Positions 9,099 to 17,508 of a stretch of 64,000 bases of DNA are shown piece after piece. The stretch lies in contig DATATV010000155.1 of the NCBI GenBank assembly GCA_036268615.1, positions 71,951-135,950 of the forward strand, read 5' to 3'. The notes under the pieces were generated by a model that saw nothing but the letters and a program-made list of their open reading frames with translations, had not been told where the DNA came from and made no database searches. Position 1 is the stretch's first letter. Each line of letters starts with the position of its first letter. The position numbers and the translations under genes were made by a program. Source of the stretch: DATATV01 sp036268615 (lineage in GTDB: Bacteria; Actinomycetota; Actinomycetes; Mycobacteriales; Pseudonocardiaceae).

Positions 9099-9780
9099 TG
9101 CGGTTCGGTTGGTCCTTCCGCACGGAGACCCGGGTTTCGATGTGCCCGACCCGATCCGCGAAGTGTTCCTGCCCTGGCTTTCCTGGCCGCGGTGACCAGC
9201 CTGGAGCTGATGAGCGCGGTGCTCGTGCTGCCGCGGCGGCGGACCGCGCTGATGGCCAAGCAGGCGGCCGAACTCGATCTGCTCACTGGCGGCCGGCTCC
9301 GGCTGGGTGTGCGGGTGGGCTTGGAATCCGGTCGAGTTCGAGGCGCTCGGCCAGCCGTTCGACCGGCGGGCTGCGCTGTTCGAGGAGCAGCTTGAAGTGC
9401 TTCGTCTGTTGTGGACGCACCAGACCGTCGACCTCACCGGCCGGTTGCACCGGGTCGACCGGGCCGGCATCTGCCCGTTGCCGGTACAGCGGCCTGTCCC
9501 GCTCTGGCTCGGGGGGCGTCGTGGTCGCCGGAACGCCGTCCAGCGAACGGATTCTGCGCCGGATCGGCCGGCTGGCCGACGGCTGGGTCACCGGGACGTC
9601 GATGGACCCCGCGTCGATCGGTCCCGGTTTCGCCTCGGTTCGCCGCCACGCGGTCGAGCCCGGGCGCGGCCGGGGTCGGGAACGTGACGGTGGAGACCCG
9701 CCGGAGTGGACTGGAACCGGCGGCGAACCTGGCGTTGGTCGGCGCGGTAGAGCTGTTGGGTGTGCATGGCGGGTCCGCAC
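9099..9780 (+). pseudogene. Frame-broken luciferase-like (LLM, F420-dependent) oxidoreductase
   Basis: The protein can be followed only by changing frame several times: MRFGWS, then LPHGDPGFDVPDPIREV, then AAVTSLELMSAVLVLPRR through LTGGRLRLGV, then WNPVEFEALGQPFDRR through VPLWLGG, then SSERILRRIGRLADGW. Breaks lie near 9130, 9170, 9320 (an extra T in GGGCTTGGAAT) and 9520-9540. The order and content match LLM-class F420-dependent oxidoreductases of about 290 residues. It begins four bases after the aldolase stop, so it was probably part of that operon before decay. Confidence 0.8.
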
Positions 9781-9819
9781 GTTCGTGGCCGACCGCGGTG
9801 GGGGAGGCGAACAGGCGGG

Positions 9820-10890
9820 TCAGGGCAGGGCGGCGAGCCGGCTGTTGACCGCCGCGGTGAACTCCTCGGTACCGGCCGTGCCACCGAGGTCGCGGGTGCG
9901 GACGCCGTCGACCAGGCAGGACTCGAACGCGCCGACCAGTTCGGCCGCGGCCGCGGTCTCGCCGAGGTGGTCGAGCATCATCGCGCCGGCCCAGATCTGA
10001 CCGATCGGGTTGGCCACGCCGAGCCCGGCGATGTCCGGCGCGGAGCCGTGCACCGGCTCGAACATCGACGGATGTGCGCGTTCGGGATTGAGGTTGCCGC
10101 TGGGCGCGACGCCGATCGAGCCGGCGATCGCCGCGGCCAGGTCGGACAGGATGTCGCCGAACAGGTTGGACGCGACGATCACGTCGAACGAGCCGGGGGC
10201 GAGCACGAGCTTCGCGGCCAGCGCGTCGATCAGCACCTTGTCCAGCGTCACATCCGGGTGGCCGGCCATCGTCTCGGCGACCACCTCGTCCCAGAACGGC
10301 ATCGTGTGGATGATGCCGTTGGACTTGGTCGCCGAGGTGAGTCTGCCGGTCCGGCTGCTCGCCAGCCGGGCGGCGAACTCGGCGGCGCGGGCCACCCCGC
10401 GTCGGGTGAAGATCGCCTCCTGGACCGCGGTCTCGTGCGGTTGTCCGGTGTAGATCCGGCCGCCGACCGTCGAGTACTCGCCCTCCACGTTCTCCCGGAC
10501 GATGACCAGGTCCAGTTCGCCGGCGTCGAGCACCCGCGCGGGCACGCCGGGCAGGGTGCGCACCGGGCGCAGGTTGATGTACTGGTCGAACGTCCGTCGG
10601 ATCGGGATCAGCAGGCCCCACAGCGTTTCGGTGTCCGGGATCGCCGGGTCGCCGACCGCGCCGAGGAAGATCGCCTCGTGCCCGGCGAGCTGGTCCAGTC
10701 CGTCGGCCGGCATCATCGAGCCGTGCGCGTGGAAGTACGCCGAGCCCCACGGGTACTCGGTCACCGCCAGTTCGAAGTCGTGCCGGGCGGCGACCACGCG
10801 CAACGAGGACAGCGCGGCCGGGACGACCTCAAGGCCGATCCCGTCGCCGGCGATCACCGCGATCGAGTACCGCCTGCTGGGTGTGTTCAT
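9820..10890 (-). CDS. Tartrate/D-malate dehydrogenase-type decarboxylating dehydrogenase (isocitrate/isopropylmalate dehydrogenase family)
   Basis: 356 residues from ATG 10890 (GTG one codon earlier is also open), with GGGAAGAG upstream. Shows the family NAD/metal motifs: AGDGIGLEV (residues about 14-22), substrate loop RENVEGEYS, TKSNG lysine, SNLFGDILSD with metal-binding Asp residues, and FEPVHGSAPDIAG. The RENVEGEYS loop resembles TtuC/DmlA (tartrate, D-malate, 3-isopropylmalate) rather than LeuB or isocitrate dehydrogenase. Reaction: NAD-dependent oxidation and decarboxylation of a 2-hydroxy acid in the cytosol. It converges on the broken LLM gene and is followed upstream by fragment genes, so context gives no pathway. 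Confidence 0.88.
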   Translation of the reverse strand: MNTPSRRYSIAVIAGDGIGLEVVPAALSSLRVVAARHDFELAVTEYPWGSAYFHAHGSMMPADGLDQLAGHEAIFLGAVGDPAIPDTETLWGLLIPIRRTFDQYINLRPVRTLPGVPARVLDAGELDLVIVRENVEGEYSTVGGRIYTGQPHETAVQEAIFTRRGVARAAEFAARLASSRTGRLTSATKSNGIIHTMPFWDEVVAETMAGHPDVTLDKVLIDALAAKLVLAPGSFDVIVASNLFGDILSDLAAAIAGSIGVAPSGNLNPERAHPSMFEPVHGSAPDIAGLGVANPIGQIWAGAMMLDHLGETAAAAELVGAFESCLVDGVRTRDLGGTAGTEEFTAAVNSRLAALP

Positions 10891-10910
10891 CACGTCTCTT
10901 CCCGTCTGCT

Positions 10911-11060
10911 CTGTGGGCGCCCATCTTCGGCGGCTCCCGGGTGTCGGTCGCCGCGATCACCACCGTCCCGGACTTCCGCTTCTCCCGCGAGCACACCCCG
11001 GAACTCGGCGGCCTCGCGGTCACCGCGGCCGAGCGGATCACCCGCCGATTCGCCTCCTGA
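10911..11060 (+). pseudogene. C-terminal fragment of an IclR-family regulator
   Basis: About 49 codons ending at TGA 11058-11060. The segments VSVAAIT and FRFSREHTPELG, then VTAAERITRRFAS, match the last strand and helix of IclR effector domains. No start, no DNA-binding domain and no upstream part is present; the reading begins within the promoter region of the divergent dehydrogenase. A remnant of a larger gene. Confidence 0.5.
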
Positions 11061-11067
11061 GCAGGAT

Positions 11068-11400
11068 CTAACGGCCGAGGGCCTTTTCCAGCTCCTTCTT
11101 GGTCATCGACGAGCGGCCCTTGATGTTGCGCTGCCTGGCCTCGTTGTAGAGCTGGTCCCGGGTCGGTCCTTGTGGGCCGGTGCCCCGACCCGACCGCAGG
11201 CCGCCGCGGCGCTGCGAAGAGATGTCCTGTGTGGACGTCCGGCTGGCCTGGTCCGACTCACCCGACCGGGCGCGGTTCTTGTTCACCGTGCGGGCGGCGA
11301 TCTCCTGGGCCCGGTCCTCGCTCGCTCCGCGCTGCTTCTCGCCGGACTTGATGTGGTCGTACTGCCGTTCCCGCTTACTGCTCCACGCCTGCTGCGGCAC
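11068..11400 (-). CDS. Small basic protein of the actinobacterial 'plasmid stabilization' type with Rho-N-like tail
   Basis: 110 residues, highly charged, no signal peptide or membrane helix. N-terminal block SSKRERQYDHIK and NKNRARSGESD; C-terminal block TRDQLYNEARQRNIKGRS-MTKKELEKALGR resembles the small helical Rho N-terminal/SAP-like fold that contacts nucleic acids. This architecture is common in actinomycete genomes, where it is usually annotated as plasmid stabilization protein without experimental support. It ends seven bases from the IclR fragment. Confidence 0.72.
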   Translation of the reverse strand: MPQQAWSSKRERQYDHIKSGEKQRGASEDRAQEIAARTVNKNRARSGESDQASRTSTQDISSQRRGGLRSGRGTGPQGPTRDQLYNEARQRNIKGRSSMTKKELEKALGR

Positions 11401-11460
11401 AGCTCCTCCTCCGGTAGCGCGAATCCGTCAGCCGAGGGGTTACCCGCTGGCGGCGGCGGC

Positions 11461-11596
11461 CATGCATCAGCCTGGTCGGCCAGGGCCGGTTCCTGGATGG
11501 GGTAGCTGGCCAGCACGTCCGACCGACCGGCGCCGACGTGGCCGAACAGCACCACTCGGTACTGCTCGGCCACCCTTCCGGGGTGCGGTCGCCTCC
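11461..11596 (-). pseudogene. Possible fragment of an RsbQ-like alpha/beta hydrolase
   Basis: Minus-strand reading shows EQYRVVLFGHVGAGRSDV followed by a proline-rich unrelated run. The phrase V-LF-HVGAG-SD is characteristic of RsbQ/MhpC-like hydrolases just before the nucleophile elbow, but nothing else of such a protein is present between the small basic protein and enolase. Most likely debris; weak call. Confidence 0.3.
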
Positions 11597-11598
11597 GG

Positions 11599-12885
11599 TC
11601 AGGCCCGGGTGCCGCGCAGCGCGCTGCTGCCGGCGTAGACCGCCTCCGTGCCCAGTTCCTCCTCGATCCGCACCAGCTGGTTGTACTTGGCCGTGCGGTC
11701 GGAACGGGACAGCGAGCCGGTTTTGATCTGGCCGCAGTTGGTGGCCACCGCGAGGTCGGCGATGGTGGTGTCCTCGGTCTCGCCCGACCGGTGCGACATG
11801 ACGACGCTGTAGCCGGCCCGGAAGGCGGTGTTGGCGGTGGTGAGCATCTCGGTGAGGGTGCCGATCTGGTTGACCTTGACCAGAATCGAGTTGGCGATGC
11901 CCCGTTCGATGCCGTCACGCAGCAGGTTCACGTTGGTGCAGAAGACATCGTCGCCGACCAGCTGGCACCGGTCGCCGATCGCGTCGGTGAGCAGCTTCCA
12001 GCCGGCGAAGTCGTCCTGTGCCATCCCGTCCTCGATGGACACGATGGGGAAGCGGTCGACCAGGTCGATCAGGTAGGCGACGTGTTCCTCGACCGAGCGC
12101 TTGCGGCCCTCGCCGCGGTAGTTGTAGACGCCGTCGGCGTAGAACTCCGAAGCGGCCGGGTCGAGCAGCAGCACCACGTCCTGGCCGGGCGTGTAGCCGG
12201 ACTTCTCGATCGCCGCGACGACGAACTCCAGTGCCTCTTCGGCATTGGCCAGGTTGGGCGCGAAACCGCCCTCGTCGCCGACATTGGTGTTGTGCCCGGC
12301 CTCGTGCAGCGCCGAGCGCAGCGTGTGGAACACCTCCGAGCCGACCCGGACGGCCTCGGCCATCGAACTCGCACCGATCGGCGCGATCATGAATTCCTGG
12401 AAGTCGATCGGGTTGTCGGCGTGGGCGCCGCCGTTGATGATGTTCATCATCGGCATCGGCAGGACGTGCGCGAACGAGCCGCCGACGTAGCGGTAGAGCG
12501 GCAGTTCGTGGGCGGTCGCGGCGGCCTTGGCGACGGCGAGCGAGACGCCAAGGGTCGCGTTGGCGCCCAGCCTGCTCTTGTTCTCGGTGCCGTCCAGTTC
12601 GATCATGGTGTGGTCGATGTCGGCCTGGGTCTCGGCGTCGAGGCCGAGCACGGCCTCGGCGAGCGGCCCGTTCACCGCCTCGACCGCCCTGCGCACACCC
12701 TTGCCGTGGAACCGGGCCTTGTCCCCGTCGCGCAGTTCGACGGCTTCGTTGGTGCCGGTGGAGGCGCCGGAGGGCACCGCGGCGCGGCCGAGCGAGCCGT
12801 CCGCCAGCAGGACGTCGACCTCCACGGTCGGATTGCCCCGGCTGTCCAGAATCTCTCGACCGGCGACACGGACGATGGCGGTCAT
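11599..12885 (-). CDS. eno: Enolase (2-phosphoglycerate dehydratase), non-actinobacterial subtype
   Basis: 428 residues from ATG 12885 with GGGAGAG six bases upstream. Complete: N-terminal cap with ILDSRGNPTVEVDV and the SGASTG loop, Mg2+ ligands in LLLDPAASEF, SIEDGM and GDDVFCTN, catalytic lysine in LVKVNQIG, and SHRSGETEDTTIADLAV. It interconverts 2-phosphoglycerate and phosphoenolpyruvate in the cytosol. Wording such as MNIINGGAHADNPIDFQEFM, NTNVGDEGGF and YNQLVRIEEELG is closer to proteobacterial enolases than to the usual actinobacterial copy, and it is not next to the septum gene that normally follows eno. I infer an acquired second enolase. Confidence 0.96.
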   Translation of the reverse strand: MTAIVRVAGREILDSRGNPTVEVDVLLADGSLGRAAVPSGASTGTNEAVELRDGDKARFHGKGVRRAVEAVNGPLAEAVLGLDAETQADIDHTMIELDGTENKSRLGANATLGVSLAVAKAAATAHELPLYRYVGGSFAHVLPMPMMNIINGGAHADNPIDFQEFMIAPIGASSMAEAVRVGSEVFHTLRSALHEAGHNTNVGDEGGFAPNLANAEEALEFVVAAIEKSGYTPGQDVVLLLDPAASEFYADGVYNYRGEGRKRSVEEHVAYLIDLVDRFPIVSIEDGMAQDDFAGWKLLTDAIGDRCQLVGDDVFCTNVNLLRDGIERGIANSILVKVNQIGTLTEMLTTANTAFRAGYSVVMSHRSGETEDTTIADLAVATNCGQIKTGSLSRSDRTAKYNQLVRIEEELGTEAVYAGSSALRGTRA

Positions 12886-12999
12886 GGCTCTCCCTCAGCT
12901 GACAGGTGTATCGATCCAGACGCATCATGCCGCCGGACAGTGAGCCGAGCAACCCTCTTGTTCCCGCGGGCCGGCCAACCGACGGCCCGGCCGGTCGGC

Positions 13000-13920
13000 C
13001 TAGCCGGCCGTGCCGCTGTGTTCCGCGGTCCCGGCCGTCGTGCGCAGGACCTCAAGGAAGTCGGCCACCGGGTCGGCCCGGCGTGCCTCCGGCAGCGTCA
13101 TCGCGGTGACCCGGCGGGCGAAGGTGGGCGTGCACAGCGGGCGGATGACCACGTCGTCGCGGTGGGCGGTCAGCGACAACTGCGGCACCATGCTCACGCC
13201 CATCCCGGCCGCTACCAGCCCCTGCAACGCCTGGTAGTCGTCGGCGCGGAAGGCGACCTCCGGCTCGAAGCCGGCGATCCGGCACATCGTCTCGTATGCC
13301 TCCTCGTACGGCGCGCGATGCACGCGCACCACCCACCGGTCCGGCGCGAGGTCGGCCAGCCGGAGCTGCTGTTCGCCGGCGAGTCGGTGGCCGGCGGGCA
13401 GCACCACCCGCAGCGGGTCGTCGGGCAGCCGCAGCTGGGTCAGACTGCGGTCCACCGGTTGCGGCGCGAAGTCGTACTCCCAGGTCAACAGCACGTGGAT
13501 GTCGCCGTCACGCAGCCGGGTGGTGGCCTCGTCGGTGGGCACCGAGCACAGCCGGACATGTACGTCGGGCCTGCGGGACCTGAACGCGCGCAGCGCCAGC
13601 GGGAGCAGTTCCACCCCGGCGGTGGCGAACGCGCCGAGCCGGATCTCCACCGGGCCGTCGCCGAAGGTGCGTACCTCCTGCTCGATCGAGGCGATCTCGC
13701 CGAACAGGCCGTTCGCCCGCGCGGCAAGGACTTCGCCGGCCGGCGTGAGCTTCACCCCGCGGGCCAGCCGACGCAGCAACGAGACGCCCATTTCCCGTTC
13801 CAGCGCGGCCATCTGTTGGGACACCGCGGACTGGGTGAGAAACAGGCGTTGCGCCGCGGCGGTGAACGACCCCTCCTGAGCCACCGCGACGAAGATCTGC
13901 AACCGCCGGACGTCAAGCAT
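13000..13920 (-). CDS. LysR-family transcriptional regulator
   Basis: 306 residues from ATG 13920; no good Shine-Dalgarno is visible. N-terminal winged helix (residues 1-60: LQIFVAVAQEGSFTAAAQRL, TQSAVSQQMAALE) and a LysR substrate-binding domain from about 90. It lies 70 bases after RibBA on the same strand, at the end of the flavin/monooxygenase block, and probably regulates that block. The candidate operator is the palindrome at 17352-17364. Confidence 0.93.
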   Translation of the reverse strand: MLDVRRLQIFVAVAQEGSFTAAAQRLFLTQSAVSQQMAALEREMGVSLLRRLARGVKLTPAGEVLAARANGLFGEIASIEQEVRTFGDGPVEIRLGAFATAGVELLPLALRAFRSRRPDVHVRLCSVPTDEATTRLRDGDIHVLLTWEYDFAPQPVDRSLTQLRLPDDPLRVVLPAGHRLAGEQQLRLADLAPDRWVVRVHRAPYEEAYETMCRIAGFEPEVAFRADDYQALQGLVAAGMGVSMVPQLSLTAHRDDVVIRPLCTPTFARRVTAMTLPEARRADPVADFLEVLRTTAGTAEHSGTAG

Positions 13921-13990
13921 CCGGGAACGATCGCCGCACCACGCTCATCCTGCCGCGCTCCCTTCGCCGTGACCCGACACTACCCGCGAC

Positions 13991-15235
13991 TCAACCGGCC
14001 AGATGCCCGAGCCGGGCGATCTTGGTGGCCACATAGGACGCGTTCTCCGGCCGAACCGGTGGCACCAAAGGCACTCGCGCCGCCGGGTTGAGTCCATAGG
14101 CGCACAACGCCCGGAACTTGTCCGGATTGTTGGTCAGCAGCCGTGGCCGGCGCACGCCGAGATCACGCAGGATCTGGGCGCCGACACCGTAGTCGCGCGC
14201 GTCGACCGGATGCCCGAGGCGCAGGTTGGCATCGACGGTGTCCATGCCCAACTCGTCCTGCACCGCGTACGCGCAAATCTTCTCCACCAGCCCGATGCCC
14301 CGACCCTCGTGCCCGCGCAGGTACACCACGACCCCGGCCGGTTCGTGGCTGATCAGGTCGATCGCCAGGTTCAGCTGTGGCCCGCAGTCGCAGCGCAGCG
14401 AGCCGAACGCGTCGCCGGTCAGGCACTCGGAATGGATGCGCACCAACGGACCGGCCGTCTCGGCGGGTCGGCCGTGCACGAGCGCGAGGTGTTCGCCGCC
14501 GTCGATCCGGTGCCGGTAGCCGATCACCCGGAACCGGCCGCCTGCCAACGGCAGGTCGGCCTCGGCGACCCGGTCGACCAGCTGCTCGTGGGTGCGGCGA
14601 TACGTGACCAGGTCGGCGATCGAGATCAGTGGGAGGCCGTGCTCGGCCGCGAGCGCGCGCAGCGCCGGCAGCCGGGCCATCTCGCCGTCGGGTCCGGCGA
14701 TCTCACAGATGACCGCGGCCGGCGCGAGTCCGGCCAGCCGGGCCAGGTCCATCGACGCCTCGGTGTGCCCACGCCGCCGCAGGACCCCGTCGGGCTGACC
14801 GGCCAACGGAAACACGTGGCCGGGCTGACGAAGGTCGGCGGGCCGGCTGTGCGGGTCGGCCAGCGCCCGGATGGCCAGTGCGCGGTCAGCCGCGGAGATG
14901 CCGGTGCCGGCGTCGCGGTGGTCGACGCCGACGTGGAACGCCGTGCCGAACCGGTCCCCGTCGCCGGCACCCATCGGCGGGATGCGCAGCCGGTCGAGCT
15001 GGTCGGCCGCCACCGGGCAGCAGATCAGGCCGCGACCGTGGGTGGCCATGAAGTTGATCGTCTCCGGTGTGACCAGCTCGGCGGCCGCGACCAGGTCACC
15101 CTCGTCCTCCCGGTCCGGATCGTCGACCACGACGACCACGCCGCCGTGGGCGATCGCCGCCACCGCCGCCTCGACCCGGCTGTCGAGGTCGGTGGTGGCG
15201 GCGCCGTGCAGCGGGACCGGCGGCGACATGGTCAT
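13991..15235 (-). CDS. ribBA: Bifunctional riboflavin biosynthesis protein RibBA (3,4-dihydroxy-2-butanone-4-phosphate synthase / GTP cyclohydrolase II)
   Basis: 414 residues. DHBP synthase domain about 15-210 with acidic metal site DDPDREDEGD and RRGHTEASMDLARLAG; GTP cyclohydrolase II domain about 215-405 with the zinc cysteines in ECLTGDAFGSLRCDCG and the GHEGRGIG loop. It supplies both precursors of riboflavin. ATG 15235 overlaps the stop of the flavin reductase gene as ATGA, so the two are translationally coupled. Its place between a flavin reductase and a flavin monooxygenase, not among other rib genes, suggests a dedicated boost of flavin for the monooxygenases. Confidence 0.95.
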   Translation of the reverse strand: MTMSPPVPLHGAATTDLDSRVEAAVAAIAHGGVVVVVDDPDREDEGDLVAAAELVTPETINFMATHGRGLICCPVAADQLDRLRIPPMGAGDGDRFGTAFHVGVDHRDAGTGISAADRALAIRALADPHSRPADLRQPGHVFPLAGQPDGVLRRRGHTEASMDLARLAGLAPAAVICEIAGPDGEMARLPALRALAAEHGLPLISIADLVTYRRTHEQLVDRVAEADLPLAGGRFRVIGYRHRIDGGEHLALVHGRPAETAGPLVRIHSECLTGDAFGSLRCDCGPQLNLAIDLISHEPAGVVVYLRGHEGRGIGLVEKICAYAVQDELGMDTVDANLRLGHPVDARDYGVGAQILRDLGVRRPRLLTNNPDKFRALCAYGLNPAARVPLVPPVRPENASYVATKIARLGHLAG

Positions 15236-15852
15236 GCGACGGTCCGCAGCTGCGCCCGGGCGAACGTGACGACCTGCTGACCCAGGGTGGCCAACTGCTC
15301 GCCGACCCGGGCGTCGAGCACCTCGCCGTTGGCGTCGAAGGGTTTACCGGTGGAGTTGATCACCACGCCCAACGGCGTCGGCCAGCCGCGCAGGGCGTGC
15401 ACGGTGGACCGCAGCGAGGTCAGCGTGGTCACCCCGGCCTGCCAGCCGGAGGTGGTCACGATGCAGCCGACCGCCTTGCCGTGCAGGTAGGGGTCCGGAT
15501 CGGCGGCCAACTCCTGCAGGTGGTCCAGGGCGTTCTTGAGCAGCCCGGAGAGGCCACCGTGGTACCCGGGCGTCGCGATGATCAGGCTGTCCGCCCGGCG
15601 GACCGCGGCCAGCAGCCGGGCCACCGCCGTGATCGGTTCGCTGCCGTCCGGGTCGTACATCGGGAAGTTCAACTCGGTGGCGGTGATCAGCTCGGTGCTC
15701 GCCCCGTGCCCGGCGGCGGCCAGCAGCGCGCCGCGCAGCGCCAGCTCCGACGAGGAGCCCGAGCGCAGCGTGCCGCCGATGCCGAGCACCATCGGCGGCC
15801 GCGGGTTCTCGCCGAGGACGGGCCGGTTGTCGGAGGTCAGTTGATCGGTCAT
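15232..15852 (-). CDS. NAD(P)H-dependent FMN reductase
   Basis: 206 residues from ATG 15852 with AAGGAG upstream. Flavodoxin-like fold with the phosphate loop GGTLRSGSSSE (about 26-36) and the PGYHGGLSGLLKNALDHL motif typical of NADPH-dependent FMN reductases (SsuE/MsuE/ArsH relatives). It would deliver reduced FMN to the adjacent luciferase-like monooxygenase. It starts 26 bases after the monooxygenase stop and is coupled to ribBA. Confidence 0.92.
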   Translation of the reverse strand: MTDQLTSDNRPVLGENPRPPMVLGIGGTLRSGSSSELALRGALLAAAGHGASTELITATELNFPMYDPDGSEPITAVARLLAAVRRADSLIIATPGYHGGLSGLLKNALDHLQELAADPDPYLHGKAVGCIVTTSGWQAGVTTLTSLRSTVHALRGWPTPLGVVINSTGKPFDANGEVLDARVGEQLATLGQQVVTFARAQLRTVA

Positions 15853-15877
15853 CTCGCTCCTTCGCGCTCGGGGCGTC

Positions 15878-17206
15878 CTACGACGCGGCTACCAGTTCGG
15901 GGGCGGTCAGGCCGAGGCTCGCGCGCAGCGTGTCGTGCTCGTACTCGGTGTGGAACAGGCCGCGCCGCTGCAACTCCGGCACCAGCATCTCGACCACGTC
16001 GTGCACGCCCGAGGGCAGCATGTCGATCATCAGGGTGAAGCCGTCGGCGCCGCCGGCCGCAAGCCGCTCCTGCATCGCGTCGGCGACCTGCTCGGCCGTG
16101 CCGACGACCTGGTGGTGGCCGCCGCCGTAGCTGGCGATCAGCTCGCGCACGGTCAGCTTCTCCTTCACCGCGAGGCCGACGATGCTGCGCCGGAAACCGA
16201 TCGAGCCGGTGAACTCCTCGTCCGGGCCGAGCAGGTAGGCCGGGAACGGCTTGTCCAGTTCGAGCACCTCCACCGGCAGACCGACCCGGCGGGCCAGCTT
16301 GACCAGGTTCGGGCCGGTGCCGAAAACCTCGTCGAGCAGCTGCTTGCGTTGCTTCGCCTCGGTTTCGGTGGCGCCGAGAATCAGCGACATACCGGGGATG
16401 ATCTTGATCTGGTCGGGGTCGCGGCCGTAGGCGGCGGCCCGGCTGCGCATGTCCGACCGGAACGCGACCGCGTCCTCCAGCACGTGCTGGGCGGTGAACA
16501 CCGCGTCGGCGAACTTCGCGGCCTGGTCGCGACCCCGGTCCGACGAGCCGGCCTGGAAGATGACCGGCCGGCCCTGCGGGCTGCCCGGGAACGGCAGCGG
16601 GCCCTTGACCTGGAAGAACTCGCCGACGTGGTTGATCTCGTGCACAAGGTCCTCGCGGCCGAAGATGCCGTTGACCTTGTCGCCGACCAGCGCGCCGGGC
16701 TCCCAGCTGTCCCAGAGCCTGAGCACCACGTCGATGAACTCGTCCGCACGGGCGTAGCGCGCCTCGTGGTCGGGGTGCTCGCCGCCGCCGAACATCTCGA
16801 TCACGGTCGGGTTCTGGGTGGCGATCGAGTTCCAGCCGACCCGCCCCCGGCTGAGGTGGTCCAGCGTGGAGAACCGCCGGGCCAGGTCGTAGGGCTGGTT
16901 GTAGGTGGTCGAGGCCGTGCCGACCAGGCCGATCTTCTCGGTGACCGCGGCCATCAGGGCGAGCACGGTGACCGTGTCCAGCGCACCGCACGGCCGTTCG
17001 GCGCCGACCTCCTGATTGGTCATCTGCTCGGCCAGGAAGACCGCGTGCAGCTTGCCGGCCTCCGCGGTGCGCGCGATGTCGGTGTACAGCGAGGGCGTCA
17101 GGTAGTCCCCGGCGTCGCCCTCGCGGGCCATCCACGCCCCGGTGTGCATGCCGAGGCCGTGCATCAGCGCGGCGGTCAGGATCATCGATGGCTGTTCAGC
17201 GGGCAC
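15878..17206 (-). CDS. FMNH2-dependent monooxygenase of the NtaA/SnaA/DszA type
   Basis: 442 residues from GTG 17206 with GGAGGAA six bases upstream. Luciferase-like TIM barrel; the family signature runs through GLVGTASTTYNQPYDLARRF, TLDHLSRGRVGWN and FQAGSSDRGRDQAAKFAD. NtaA/DszA enzymes use FMNH2 and O2 to oxidise nitrilotriacetate, sulfones or similar substrates. First gene of the minus-strand operon with FMN reductase, RibBA and LysR. Substrate not readable; a sulfur or nitrogen compound is likely given the divergent SfnG-like partner. Confidence 0.92.
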   Translation of the reverse strand: MPAEQPSMILTAALMHGLGMHTGAWMAREGDAGDYLTPSLYTDIARTAEAGKLHAVFLAEQMTNQEVGAERPCGALDTVTVLALMAAVTEKIGLVGTASTTYNQPYDLARRFSTLDHLSRGRVGWNSIATQNPTVIEMFGGGEHPDHEARYARADEFIDVVLRLWDSWEPGALVGDKVNGIFGREDLVHEINHVGEFFQVKGPLPFPGSPQGRPVIFQAGSSDRGRDQAAKFADAVFTAQHVLEDAVAFRSDMRSRAAAYGRDPDQIKIIPGMSLILGATETEAKQRKQLLDEVFGTGPNLVKLARRVGLPVEVLELDKPFPAYLLGPDEEFTGSIGFRRSIVGLAVKEKLTVRELIASYGGGHHQVVGTAEQVADAMQERLAAGGADGFTLMIDMLPSGVHDVVEMLVPELQRRGLFHTEYEHDTLRASLGLTAPELVAAS

Positions 17207-17508
17207 GACAGTTCCTCCACGGTGGGGTGGTCGCGAGCGGGTCGGGCCGGCCTCCTGCGTCCTGCTGGGCGGGATCGTTGCCTGTGACCCTCACGACAGA
17301 CGCTAGGTCGGTGGCACCCGCGCGACCAGCGCGCGTTCCTGGCAAAAGGTCTTAGCCGGGCTAATACCTCGCGGACCGCCGCCGTGCGGCGGCTCGAATG
17401 ACCAGGCTCACACGGGTGCGATCTCCGTGGTTAGTCGTCTGACCAGTTAGCATCGAGGTGCTGACGGTGTCGTCCGGCCTGCTCGATCCTTTCCCACCAG
17501 GAGTTTCG
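17207..17508. promoter_or_regulatory. Divergent control region between the two luciferase-like monooxygenases, with a TTAGC palindrome
   Basis: About 300 bases without a gene. It contains the symmetric element TTAGC-CGG-GCTAA at 17352-17364, a plausible LysR-type half-site pair. Further right, GTCGTCTGACCAGTT (about 17434-17448) weakly resembles an FCD-GntR site. No convincing -35/-10 pair was found. Confidence 0.45.

Noticed and set aside
12969..13009. Hairpin at the end of the LysR gene as a terminator
   Set aside because: Arms pair imperfectly with an internal bulge and no T-run; in such GC-rich sequence this is expected by chance.
11791..14091. 766-codon plus-strand frame over enolase and LysR
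   Set aside because: Antisense shadow of two clearly conserved minus-strand proteins; no motif of its own.
17434..17448. TCGT-CTG-ACCA as an island operator
   Set aside because: Fits the loose FCD pattern but not the TTGGT/ACCAA arms, lies 17 kb outside the island, and a LysR palindrome is nearby.
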